Shown here piece after piece: positions 1-7,724 of a stretch of 55,829 nt of DNA. The notes beneath the pieces were generated by a model. It was not told the DNA's origin. It did no database searches and saw only the letters and a program-made list of their open reading frames with translations. The stretch is from an uncultured Candidatus Saccharibacteria bacterium (GTDB lineage Bacteria > Patescibacteriota > Saccharimonadia > Saccharimonadales > Saccharimonadaceae): the NCBI GenBank assembly GCA_947166405.1, contig CAMVEA010000003.1:1-55829 (forward strand), in the 5' to 3' direction. Made by a program: the position numbers and the translations under genes. The number at the start of each line of letters is the position of its first letter. Positions within the stretch are counted from its first letter, which is position 1.

Positions 1-212
1 TATAACTATTATAAACGAGGCAAATTGTTCACGATCTATTTGAGTTTAGACATATTATTTGACAGCAAAAGCGTGAATATCTAGTCCGTTAATGGCAAGG
101 GTAATATAAACTATGATTTCCCACCAAGTATTCTAATAGTAGCATGATAATATGCTGTACTGAAGAGGTACACCAAGTATGCAAAGAATTGTATGGCATA
201 ATTACAATGAGC

Positions 213-1442
213 CTAGAAGTTGCCAAACAATTCCTCGATGTTTATTTTCCGGACTTCTCCAGACTCCCTGTAGAGTAATTCAGCATTATCAGATTCCAAC
301 GTCTTGTCGGAAATCACAATCCTGACCGGCATCCCCATAAGCTCTGCATCGGCAAACTTTTCTCCAGGACGCTTGTCGCGATCATCATAGAGCACCACCT
401 CTTCTCGTCCCCGATAGAACCTCTCTGCTTCTGCTATTCCCTTTTCACCAATTCCAATCAGATGATACTCATAAGGCGCTACGGCTTCAGGCCACACTAA
501 GCCTTTATCGTCAGCAAACTTCTCTGCAATCACGCCCATCACTCGCGACACGCCAATTCCATAGCATCCCATATATACAACTTTTTGATTATTTTCCTCA
601 TCACTATACTTTAACCCCAATGGCTCAGAGTATTTGAATTTCAACTTAAAGATATTCCCTACTTCCGCAGCAGTAGTTTCTTCGAACTTTTCATCGGTCG
701 CTCCTAGGTCTGCCAATACTTCATCATTGTATACTTCTTTATTAAGTACTACAGATTTGTCTGAATTGTAGTAAATTGTATCTTCGCCCACTGGCAAAAG
801 GGTCTGGAATTCGTGTGAATACTTTGAGAATATTCCTCCACTCGCAAATGTCTCATAGGTACAATTTCCAATCCCCAACCTCTCAAATATTTGTCGGTAA
901 GCATTCTCGACTTCGGCATAGAACCTATCTAAATCTTCCTCGGTGGCATGAAAGCTATATAGGTCTTTCATCAAGAATTCCCTTCCACGCAGAATGCCTG
1001 ATTTCGCCCTCAATTCGTTCCTGAATTTATTCTGAAATTGATAAACATATAACGGTAAATCCTTATAGCTCGAAATATATGATTTAAGCATGTTCACTAC
1101 AGGCTCTTCGTGCGTAGGTGCGAGCCCTAATTGCCCACCAGCCGACAGCTCAGTCTTGAACCAAATATCGATTTTTTCGCTCAGCCACCGTTCAGATTTC
1201 TCCCATGGCTCAGGATTCTGAAGCGCCGACATCAATACTTCTTCGCACCCAAGCTTATTTAGCTCTTCACGAACAATGTCCTTGATGTTCTCTAGCACCC
1301 TAAGTCCCAGCGGTAGATAATCGTAAATCCCCGCCATTTCTTTGTGTATATATCCAGCGCGTACCAGATAAGCGCCGTTTCTCGCCGTCTCATCTTTTGG
1401 AGCCGCGCGCAGAGTCTTGATAAAAGTTTTCGATAATCTCAT
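213..1442 (-). CDS. proS: Prolyl-tRNA synthetase, short form without editing domain
   Basis: Class II aminoacyl-tRNA synthetase that charges tRNA-Pro in the cytoplasm. Motif 2 is visible as FRNELRAKSGILRGREF followed by MKDLYSF, and motif 3 as GCYGIGVSRVMGVIAE. The open frame runs 77 codons further upstream, but that extension covers the divergent promoter region; I start at ATG 1442 (MRLSKTFIKTL), which follows GGAG and a TATAAT box. At 409 residues it is far shorter than the usual bacterial enzyme of about 570. The stretch between motifs 2 and 3 is too short for the INS editing domain, so it should lack cis-editing of mischarged alanine, as in the short alphaproteobacterial forms. Confidence 0.97.
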   Translation of the reverse strand: MRLSKTFIKTLRAAPKDETARNGAYLVRAGYIHKEMAGIYDYLPLGLRVLENIKDIVREELNKLGCEEVLMSALQNPEPWEKSERWLSEKIDIWFKTELSAGGQLGLAPTHEEPVVNMLKSYISSYKDLPLYVYQFQNKFRNELRAKSGILRGREFLMKDLYSFHATEEDLDRFYAEVENAYRQIFERLGIGNCTYETFASGGIFSKYSHEFQTLLPVGEDTIYYNSDKSVVLNKEVYNDEVLADLGATDEKFEETTAAEVGNIFKLKFKYSEPLGLKYSDEENNQKVVYMGCYGIGVSRVMGVIAEKFADDKGLVWPEAVAPYEYHLIGIGEKGIAEAERFYRGREEVVLYDDRDKRPGEKFADAELMGMPVRIVISDKTLESDNAELLYRESGEVRKINIEELFGNF

Positions 1443-1451
1443 AATAACTCC

Positions 1452-1460
1452 ATTATACCA
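1452..1460 (-). promoter_or_regulatory. Extended -10 promoter of proS
   Basis: On the minus strand the sequence reads TGG-TATAAT and ends nine bases before the proS ATG. The predicted transcript would have a 5' leader of only about two or three bases. A divergent extended -10 for the GH13 gene lies about 40 bases away. Confidence 0.6.
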
Positions 1461-1500
1461 CACCTTCGAACAGCGTAAACTAGACAAAATCGTTAAAGTA

Positions 1501-1509
1501 TGATATAAT
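1501..1509 (+). promoter_or_regulatory. Extended -10 promoter of the GH13-like gene
   Basis: TGA-TATAAT lies about 60 bases upstream of the start codon at 1569. Unlike many genes in this window, the transcript should have a real leader, ending in a strong Shine-Dalgarno site (GAAGGAGGTG). Confidence 0.55.
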
Positions 1510-1568
1510 AATAAGACACCTAGCACTTTTTGAAATTTTTTTGTCAGAGAAGAAGGAGGTGCTATACC

Positions 1569-2732
1569 ATGGCAAAAAAAGTTGTAGTGTACGAAATGTG
1601 GGCGCCTAGTTGGCCAAATCTCGCCGAAATGACCAAACATCTGAGCCGAATAGCTAGTTTGGGTATAACTCATGTTTGGTTGAGCGGCGACCTGGAGTAT
1701 CCTTGGTATGATCAGGATCAGGACATTCCTAATCGCAAAAAATACCTAAAAGAGCTCAACGGCTTTGTGCACAGGGCTCATCACCTGGGGATGAAGGTCA
1801 TCATAGATCTCGTTCTTAATCACACTAGCACTAGTCATAGCTGGTTTCGCCAGCATCCAGAGCGATATTGCTGGAGCGACCGTCCAGGCTGGACAAATAT
1901 CCTCAACGGACGTTCTGCGTGGAAGTATGATGCGAAACGCAAGAAGTATTATCTAAGCCTACTTCGCGACGACCAGGCGGACTTATGTTGGTTCCTTGAG
2001 GGCAATCTTAATCAAGATCTTGTCTCCGCTTTCCAGAAGATAATTCATTTCTGGATCAAACGTAAAGTCGATGGGTTTTGTATTGATTTCCCCCAGGGGC
2101 TTAATAAAGACCTTGATAGTCCCAGCCTAAAGATGAACGATCTGGTTTTTGGTGACAGGGATGACCAAGTAATCAATGCACTTTTTCCCGATAAGGATCA
2201 AGCGCCATTTCTTATGATGGAATGTTTTGACCCCACCAATGGAGAGCTAGTCAATCATTATGTCGACGAAACTCCAATTCAATATGTCATGAACGCATAT
2301 GTCAGATCCTCTGCCGATATGGGTGAGTATAGTTTTCTCAAATCAGCTCACCAAAATGAGGAAGTCTACGGATTCATGCTGAATACTGAAGGCCACAACG
2401 CCCCACGGTTTACTCAGCGTTGCAGGCTTACTACGACAGAGGCTCTGTGGCATCTCTTCAATACTCAAGCCCGCGCCGTCTGTCTCTATCAAGGGCAAGA
2501 GCTGGGCTTGACTAGCTCCAGATATCTGGATTCCATTACTCATGAGTTACGCACGCCAAATACGCAGGTCTCACTCAGTACTGCGTTCTTTAGTGATGGA
2601 ATGATTCGCGCCACCTCATGCGCCAATGCTCGGGAATCAATCCCACTCGGTGAGTATCATGAACAGATGCTCGCGACAAATTCAAGCTACAAATACACCC
2701 GCGAGCTCATCGCTCGCTACTACAGGCTATAA
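1569..2732 (+). CDS. GH13 alpha-amylase-like protein with altered active site
   Basis: A 387-residue TIM-barrel protein of the alpha-amylase (GH13) superfamily. Region I is intact (IIDLVLNHTSTSH), region III has a Glu (LMMECFD), and the YQGQELGL stretch matches oligo-1,6-glucosidase-like enzymes. Two otherwise nearly invariant residues are changed: region II reads VDGFCIDF, where the Arg two before the nucleophile Asp is Cys, and region IV reads TEGHNAPR where NHDxPR is expected, so the transition-state Asp is Asn. It may be a sugar-binding pseudoenzyme or have altered chemistry. No signal peptide is seen. The start at 1569 follows GAAGGAGGTG; an in-frame upstream ATG at 1530 has no such site. 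Confidence 0.85.
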   Translation: MAKKVVVYEMWAPSWPNLAEMTKHLSRIASLGITHVWLSGDLEYPWYDQDQDIPNRKKYLKELNGFVHRAHHLGMKVIIDLVLNHTSTSHSWFRQHPERYCWSDRPGWTNILNGRSAWKYDAKRKKYYLSLLRDDQADLCWFLEGNLNQDLVSAFQKIIHFWIKRKVDGFCIDFPQGLNKDLDSPSLKMNDLVFGDRDDQVINALFPDKDQAPFLMMECFDPTNGELVNHYVDETPIQYVMNAYVRSSADMGEYSFLKSAHQNEEVYGFMLNTEGHNAPRFTQRCRLTTTEALWHLFNTQARAVCLYQGQELGLTSSRYLDSITHELRTPNTQVSLSTAFFSDGMIRATSCANARESIPLGEYHEQMLATNSSYKYTRELIARYYRL

Positions 2733-2736
2733 GCCA

Positions 2737-2767
2737 AAACCCACGCAATTCTTATGCGTGGGTTTTT
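2737..2767 (+). terminator. Rho-independent terminator after the GH13-like gene
   Basis: An eight-base-pair perfect stem (CCCACGCA with TGCGTGGG) is followed by TTTTT. It lies five bases after the stop codon, and an A-run on the other side may let it also serve the convergent CPBP gene. Confidence 0.9.
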
Positions 2768-2776
2768 CTTGTGAAC

Positions 2777-3703
2777 TTACGCTATACTGTGTAATACGAA
2801 AAGATAATAGAAAGCTACTCCATTTTTAAGCATATGGGTCAATATTCCAGCATAGGTTGTCCCAGTAATCTCACGCATTGCACAGAGGATTATCGACAAT
2901 ACAAATACGGTAACGCCCACATTCCACTGAAAATGCACGACACCAAATAATACCGATGTAAGTATCGAGGAAACAATCATCGAAGCATTATCAGTCATTA
3001 TTTTCGATGACTTCATCCTCAAATTGCCATATAGCCACCCTCGGAAGATTAGCTCCTCCGCTATTGGCGCTACGACTACCAAAGTTATAAAGGCCACTAT
3101 CTTGTCGCCACCACTTACACCTAAATCGAACAATAGGCTTTGATTCTGAGAGACGTCGAACCAAGGAAATGCACTCAATACTGACAAAAATATAGCCGCA
3201 ATAAACGAAGATACAATAAAACCTATAGGCGCTAACCCAATATCGGTCCAAGTTGGTAGCCCATGAATTCCTAACACTTTACGGCTAAGTACAGGATGCT
3301 TCTCGTGATGCTTTTTGCTTGAGCTACCTTCACCCCATTCTTTCCATTTTATCTTAATCTTTGCTGGAGCCCACGCAATCATTATGAATGCCAGCACATA
3401 GCTCAATGCCGAATAGACAGCCTGGGTTACTGGTTGCATAAAAAACTCGGTTCCCGTGATCAATAGCATTATCCAGCCGACAATTAATTGTGAAATCACT
3501 ATCGAAACACCAGTCCATAGCAACAATACAAATACCCCAATCGCAATTCTTTTTCTATCCTTCCCTGATAAAGTTTTGTGGGGCTTTCGACTAACCTTGT
3601 TGTTGACGGAGGAGGATTTGCTCTTACTGGACTTTGAGTCACTTTCCGAGGAGGACTTCTTGTCAACAGGCGTTTTTGTATGTTGCTGGGATTGTTTTTT
3701 CAT
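2777..3703 (-). CDS. CPBP-family (CAAX-like) intramembrane metalloprotease
   Basis: A 308-residue polytopic membrane protein of the CPBP/type II CAAX protease family. The glutamate motif is seen as EELIFRGWLYGNL (around residue 215) and the second zinc or catalytic motif as HFQWN. The N-terminal 45 residues are a Ser/Lys-rich cytoplasmic stretch, followed by several hydrophobic segments. Its start codon overlaps the stop of the upstream rseP (ATGA), so the two membrane proteases are translationally coupled. The substrate is unknown; members act in peptide maturation or immunity. Confidence 0.88.
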   Translation of the reverse strand: MKKQSQQHTKTPVDKKSSSESDSKSSKSKSSSVNNKVSRKPHKTLSGKDRKRIAIGVFVLLLWTGVSIVISQLIVGWIMLLITGTEFFMQPVTQAVYSALSYVLAFIMIAWAPAKIKIKWKEWGEGSSSKKHHEKHPVLSRKVLGIHGLPTWTDIGLAPIGFIVSSFIAAIFLSVLSAFPWFDVSQNQSLLFDLGVSGGDKIVAFITLVVVAPIAEELIFRGWLYGNLRMKSSKIMTDNASMIVSSILTSVLFGVVHFQWNVGVTVFVLSIILCAMREITGTTYAGILTHMLKNGVAFYYLFVLHSIA

Positions 3704-5052
3704 TTTGTTAGCCTTATGATATCAAGAATAGTCACGATAAATATTAACGCCAACAACACCATAAAAGCTCTAGAAACAATCTTCTCCTCAGTCTCTTTAG
3801 TCAATCTTTTACCCCGAGCTTTATAGATAGCTATTAGCAACCACCTACCACCATCCAGGGCCGGTATTGGTAACACATTCATACAAGCTAGCGATACGGA
3901 TATTAACGCTGCCAAGAAAGCTAAATTGGTCGGACCTGCGGCGGTAAATGCCGGAAACAGTGTGCCAATGATACCGACTGGTCCGGATACTGAATCACCA
4001 ACTGACGAAATCGCCTCTTGTCCACTTTGCCGCGTTGCTTCATCGGAGCTAAACTGTGAGCCAACACCAGTCACGAGATTCCAAAGCATAATCCCCACTC
4101 CCTTAAAGGTTTCTCCAGTAAGCTGCACGGTAAGCCCTGCGCCGACAATTGGTGCCGACCAAGTCGAATATGACAATGATTGTTCAGAAGACATCGTGAC
4201 ACCTAATTGATATTCGGCATCTTCCGGATTAAGTTTAATTTTGAATTCATCTCGTACTTCTATTGTCGGAGCACTATTGTCCTCTTGCGGGCCGACCGTC
4301 GCACAGTGGCTCTCTTCTGGCTGAGCATTGCAGTCAACCGTACGTTCGATAGTGTACACTACTTCTTTGCCGGCATGCTCGGTATTGTAATCGATTATCT
4401 CGCTAACATACAAGAATTCATTACCATCCACTGCCAATATCTTATCACCTTCCATGAGATTAGCTTTATCTGCGGGTGAATCACTGGCTACTGATGTGAT
4501 TTTTACCGGAATTGCAGTAACCTTTGTGTCGCCCTCGACTGCAAACTGTCCATCCAGGAACTGTGGCATCCCAGTCCACGCTAGCACTGTAAATATTATA
4601 AACGCCACGAGCCAGTTCATCGCTACGCCTGCAAACAGAATCTTGGTCTTTGACCAGAAGCTTGCCGCGCCAAACGTCCCCTTACGCCTATCTTCGGCCG
4701 ATTCTCCATCCATCTGACAAAACCCACCAATAGGCAACCAGTTCAAGCTAAAAATCATACCTTTCTGAACAAGCTTCTTCGAGTCGTCTTCCACGCTAGA
4801 CGACGAACTCTTACTACTAGAGACGACGACTTTTGTAGATTTCTCTTTACTCCATTCCTGTCGCTTCAATCGCCGCCACTTGCCCGTCTTCGGGTCTTTT
4901 ATCCAAGCGATTGCACGAGGAGGAAAACCAATCCCGAATTCTGGAACACGCACTCCATTGCGCCTTGCCGCCAAGAAGTGACCAAATTCGTGCACCGTGA
5001 CTAGCGTCATTAATACCAATAATCCTACTATTACCCCTATAAAAATATCCAT
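3700..5052 (-). CDS. rseP: RseP-like site-2 zinc metalloprotease
   Basis: A 450-residue M50-family intramembrane protease that cleaves transmembrane segments of its substrates. The zinc motif HEFGHF lies in the first membrane segment (residues 21-26), a PDZ-like domain is in the middle (VTSVASDSPADKANLMEGDKI), and the second zinc motif LDGGRW is near residue 395, as in RseP/RasP. Inserts rich in Ser/Lys (about residues 68-92) and in acidic or Gln residues (235-260) are lineage-specific. It is first in a two-gene operon with the CPBP protease and appears leaderless: TGATATAAT ends six bases before the ATG. Confidence 0.95.
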   Translation of the reverse strand: MDIFIGVIVGLLVLMTLVTVHEFGHFLAARRNGVRVPEFGIGFPPRAIAWIKDPKTGKWRRLKRQEWSKEKSTKVVVSSSKSSSSSVEDDSKKLVQKGMIFSLNWLPIGGFCQMDGESAEDRRKGTFGAASFWSKTKILFAGVAMNWLVAFIIFTVLAWTGMPQFLDGQFAVEGDTKVTAIPVKITSVASDSPADKANLMEGDKILAVDGNEFLYVSEIIDYNTEHAGKEVVYTIERTVDCNAQPEESHCATVGPQEDNSAPTIEVRDEFKIKLNPEDAEYQLGVTMSSEQSLSYSTWSAPIVGAGLTVQLTGETFKGVGIMLWNLVTGVGSQFSSDEATRQSGQEAISSVGDSVSGPVGIIGTLFPAFTAAGPTNLAFLAALISVSLACMNVLPIPALDGGRWLLIAIYKARGKRLTKETEEKIVSRAFMVLLALIFIVTILDIIRLTK

Positions 5053-5058
5053 ATAATA

Positions 5059-5067
5059 ATTATATCA
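5059..5067 (-). promoter_or_regulatory. Leaderless extended -10 promoter of rseP
   Basis: On the minus strand TGA-TATAAT is followed by exactly six bases and then the rseP ATG. With a standard -10 to +1 distance, transcription would begin on the A of the start codon. Confidence 0.65.
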
Positions 5068-5086
5068 TAAATACATAATCGCATAG

Positions 5087-5122
5087 CAAAAATTAGACCA
5101 GAATTGTTATTCGGGTCTAATT
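5087..5122 (-). terminator. Rho-independent terminator after frr
   Basis: The arms TTAGACC and GGTCTAA enclose a 14-base loop, and on the minus strand the stem is followed by a T-run. It lies about 50 bases past the frr stop and separates frr from rseP. Confidence 0.8.
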
Positions 5123-5170
5123 TCTTCTTGCTAATTATGCTTTTTAGCAACCATTCTTATTATTACGGAG

Positions 5171-5716
5171 CTATATTTTCATAATCTCTTCAGATTTTGA
5201 CTTGAATTCTGCGTCAATTTTGTCAGTAAACTCTTTGGTCAAATCATCAATCTCTTTTTCGGCGCGTTTTTTCATATCTTCGCTCAAATCCTCTGCTACT
5301 TTAATTGCCTTGCGCGCATCTTCGCGAACGTTGCGTATTGCAATCTTTGCTTCCTCGACTTTTGAGGACGCAGCCTTAACTATTTCTTTACGTCGTTCTT
5401 CAGTGAGTGGCGGAATCGGAACCCTAATCACACGACCATCATCCGCAGGGTTTAATCCAAGTGATTGGTCGGCACGAATTGCATTCGAAATCGCCGCAAT
5501 GTTTCCAGGGTCAAAAGGCGTCACAACTAGTAAAGTTGCATCCGAAGCGGTAATATTTGCCGCTTGATTTAGTGGCATATACTGACCGTATACCTCGACT
5601 TTTATACTAGATAACATATCGGGGTGCGCCCTTCCGGTGCGTATTTTTTTCATGGTTTCTTTGAAGCGTTCAACCGCCTCCTCCATTTTTTTGCGGTCTT
5701 CTTTTGTGTCGAACAT
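5171..5716 (-). CDS. frr: Ribosome recycling factor
   Basis: A 181-residue RRF that, with EF-G, splits post-termination ribosomes. The family signature is clear (VERFKETMKKIRTGRAHPDML; later VRIPIPPLTEERRKEIVK-type sequence; C-terminal helical DDLTKEFTDKIDAEF). Length is standard (about 185). It has its own promoter (TATAAT about 30 bases upstream) and a Shine-Dalgarno site (AAGGAG), and sits between its own terminator and the terminator of rpmE, so it is probably monocistronic. Confidence 0.97.
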   Translation of the reverse strand: MFDTKEDRKKMEEAVERFKETMKKIRTGRAHPDMLSSIKVEVYGQYMPLNQAANITASDATLLVVTPFDPGNIAAISNAIRADQSLGLNPADDGRVIRVPIPPLTEERRKEIVKAASSKVEEAKIAIRNVREDARKAIKVAEDLSEDMKKRAEKEIDDLTKEFTDKIDAEFKSKSEEIMKI

Positions 5717-5747
5717 ATTAACTCCTTGTTTATATAATTAATTATAC

Positions 5748-5777
5748 CAAAAAATCTGGCCCAAAAGACCAGATTCT
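5748..5777 (-). terminator. Rho-independent terminator after rpmE
   Basis: The arms AATCTGG and CCAGATT form a seven-base-pair stem; on the minus strand it is followed by TTTTTT. It sits directly downstream of the L31 gene. Confidence 0.8.
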
Positions 5778-5793
5778 GTAGATTTTGAAGGCT

Positions 5794-6144
5794 TTATACC
5801 TTTGCTTCAATTGCCTCTTCAGCTGCCTTAGCCTTCTTTTCGGCTTCACGAGCTGCCTTCTTGGCTTTGTTCTCAAGGGCATCCTTCATCTTAGCTGCTC
5901 TTGCTGCGCGCGCCTTGAATCTATCCACACGACCTTCAGTATCGATAATCTTCTCTTCTCCTGTAAAGAACGGATGCGAAGCCGAAGAAATCTGAACCTT
6001 AACCAAAGGGTATTCCTTACCATCTTCCCACTTAATGGTCTCGCTGCTCTTCGCCGTGGATTTGGTTAAAAACGAAAAGCCAGCCGCTTCATCGGAAAAC
6101 ACGACGTCGCGATAATCTTTTGGGTGTAACTCTTTTTTACTCAT
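5794..6144 (-). CDS. rpmE: 50S ribosomal protein L31, type B, with extended basic tail
   Basis: A 116-residue L31. The type B pattern is clear: [21 protein letters not shown], then [21 protein letters not shown] and [22 protein letters not shown]. The zinc-binding Cys residues of type A L31 are absent. About 35 extra residues form a Lys/Ala/Glu-rich helical C-terminal tail beyond the usual end. I start at ATG 6144 (MSKKELHP); an upstream in-frame TTG would add four residues but lies within the ribosome-binding region. It is transcribed away from rpsB. Confidence 0.93.
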   Translation of the reverse strand: MSKKELHPKDYRDVVFSDEAAGFSFLTKSTAKSSETIKWEDGKEYPLVKVQISSASHPFFTGEEKIIDTEGRVDRFKARAARAAKMKDALENKAKKAAREAEKKAKAAEEAIEAKV

Positions 6145-6168
6145 AACTGACACCAATTATATCAAATG

Positions 6169-6197
6169 TTTACAAAAATGTAAAGATGTGATATCAT
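6169..6197 (+). promoter_or_regulatory. Promoter of rpsB-tsf
   Basis: TTTACA and TATCAT are separated by 17 bases, with a TGA extended -10 element. This is one of the few promoters in the window with both boxes, as expected for a highly expressed ribosomal operon. About 95 bases of leader follow. Confidence 0.65.
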
Positions 6198-6226
6198 AAT
6201 AATGATAATAATATTTAATGAAACAA

Positions 6227-6278
6227 TCTCTGGGAGGTTTCCTAACGCAAATTTGACGTTTGCGTCAAAACCAAGAGA
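6227..6278 (+). promoter_or_regulatory. Structured leader of rpsB, candidate autoregulatory element
   Basis: Three nested helices can be drawn: an outer TCTCT/AGAGA, a middle GGTTT/AAACC, and an apical ACGCAAA/TTTGCGT with a seven-base loop, ending 20 bases before the rpsB start. Bacterial rpsB mRNAs often carry leaders bound by S2. This one is proposed from pairing alone; I did not match it to a known family. Confidence 0.5.
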
Positions 6279-6297
6279 TAAAGTGAAAGGAAATCAT

Positions 6298-6984
6298 ATG
6301 ACAGTAGCTGTTGATATGAAAGCACTGCTTGAATCCGGCGCTCATTTTGGTCACAAGACCAGTCGTTGGCACCCCAAAATGGCACCATATATTCATAGCA
6401 AGCGCAATGATGCGCATATTATTAACCTAGATAAGACCGTAGAAGCACTCGAAGTCGCTCTTCCGAAGCTCACTGCGGTTGTGAAGAACGGCAAAAAGGT
6501 CCTCTTCGTTGGCACCAAGAAACAACACAAAGACATCGTCAAAGCTTCTGCTGAGTCCGTCAACATGCCATACGTTACAGTTCGTTGGATTGGTGGTACG
6601 CTTACTAACGTCGAGACGATCAATCGCCAGATTAAAAAACTCAAAGACCTTGAGCGTCGCATGGCATCGGGCGAGCTCGAGAGCCGCTATTCTAAGCTTG
6701 AAGTTCAGCGCCTCCAAGAAGAAATTAATCTTCTCAACGAACGCTACGGTGGTATCAAGGACATGACAGAGCAGCCAGCTGCTATAATTGTCACTGATGC
6801 AATCGAGAACAAGAATGCTATCAAGGAAGCAAACGTACTCGGAATTCCAGTTTTTGCCATCACTGATACCAATGTCGACCCTACTCCCATCACTTATGCT
6901 ATACCAGGTAACGACGATTCTATTAAGGCCACTCAACTATTTCTGGACTATTTTGTTGAAGCCATTAAAGAAGGTAAAAAATAA
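6298..6984 (+). CDS. rpsB: 30S ribosomal protein S2
   Basis: A 228-residue S2 with the family signatures GAHFGHKTSRWHPKMAPYI, VLFVGTKKQ, and the C-terminal TDTNVDP followed by ITYAIPGNDDS. The open frame extends 32 codons upstream through the structured leader; I choose ATG 6298, which follows AAAGGAAATCAT. It is first in an operon with tsf, 33 bases apart. Confidence 0.97.
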   Translation: MTVAVDMKALLESGAHFGHKTSRWHPKMAPYIHSKRNDAHIINLDKTVEALEVALPKLTAVVKNGKKVLFVGTKKQHKDIVKASAESVNMPYVTVRWIGGTLTNVETINRQIKKLKDLERRMASGELESRYSKLEVQRLQEEINLLNERYGGIKDMTEQPAAIIVTDAIENKNAIKEANVLGIPVFAITDTNVDPTPITYAIPGNDDSIKATQLFLDYFVEAIKEGKK

Positions 6985-7017
6985 TTTGCGTAAACTAAAT
7001 TTAAGGAGGAAAAAACT

Positions 7018-7608
7018 ATGGCTGAAATATCAGTTGAACAAATCAAGAAACTAAAAGAGCTATCCGGCGCTGGACTCACTGACGCCAAGAAGGCATTGGT
7101 CGAAGCTAAGGGTGATTTTGACAAAGCCCTCGAAGCCATGCGCAAAAAAGGTCTTACCAAGGCCGAAAAACGCGGCGACCGCGAGACACGTGAAGGGCTC
7201 ATCGAAGCTTATGTTCATGATGGCCGCCTCGGTGCAATCGTAGAAGTTAACTGTGAGACTTCATTTGTCGCCAAGACTGATGAATTCAAGACCTTAGCTC
7301 ACCAGATCGCCATGCAGGTTGCTTCAATGAACCCACTATATGTCAGCGAAGACAATATTCCTGAAGAAGTTAAGTCAGCAAAAGTCAAAGAGCTTGAAGC
7401 TAATTTCAAAGGGCCTGCCAATATGAAAGATAAGATTCTCGAAGGCCAAGTCAAAAAAGCTTTTGCCGACAAGGTTCTAATGAACCAGCCGTATATTTTC
7501 GACGATTCCAAGACTGTAGAGCAGTTCATCAAAGAAGCCATTGCCAAAACTGGCGAAAATATCACCATTCGTCAGTTTAAGCGCATTGAGTTGGGCGTGA
7601 CTGAATAG
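7018..7608 (+). CDS. tsf: Elongation factor Ts, short form
   Basis: A 196-residue EF-Ts, the nucleotide exchange factor for EF-Tu. The N-terminal UBA-like region (QIKKLKELSGAGLTDAKKAL) and the motif GRLGAIVEVNCETSFVAKTDEF are clear. It is shorter than the E. coli protein (283 residues), with one reduced dimerisation subdomain, as in other short EF-Ts. The start follows AAGGAGGAAAAAACT. An intrinsic terminator closes the operon; pyrH, the usual next gene, is absent. Confidence 0.97.
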   Translation: MAEISVEQIKKLKELSGAGLTDAKKALVEAKGDFDKALEAMRKKGLTKAEKRGDRETREGLIEAYVHDGRLGAIVEVNCETSFVAKTDEFKTLAHQIAMQVASMNPLYVSEDNIPEEVKSAKVKELEANFKGPANMKDKILEGQVKKAFADKVLMNQPYIFDDSKTVEQFIKEAIAKTGENITIRQFKRIELGVTE

Positions 7609-7618
7609 TCATCAATAT

Positions 7619-7652
7619 AAAACGAGCCAGAAATAATCTGGTTCGTTTTTTT
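7619..7652 (+). terminator. Rho-independent terminator of rpsB-tsf
   Basis: The arms AACGAGCCAGA and TCTGGTTCGTT (with a G-T pair) form a stem of about 11 base pairs around a five-base loop, followed by a run of eight T. Confidence 0.92.
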
Positions 7653-7724
7653 GTCAAAGTAATCGAGCGCCCTCGCAGTTTAGAGCGCTCGACATCTGAT
7701 CACAGAGTATATGCTACCACGTCG

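Noticed and set aside
1443-1673. 77-residue N-terminal extension of ProS
   Set aside because: It covers the divergent promoters and the start of the GH13-like gene and is not similar to any ProS; the ATG at 1442 fits the family start.
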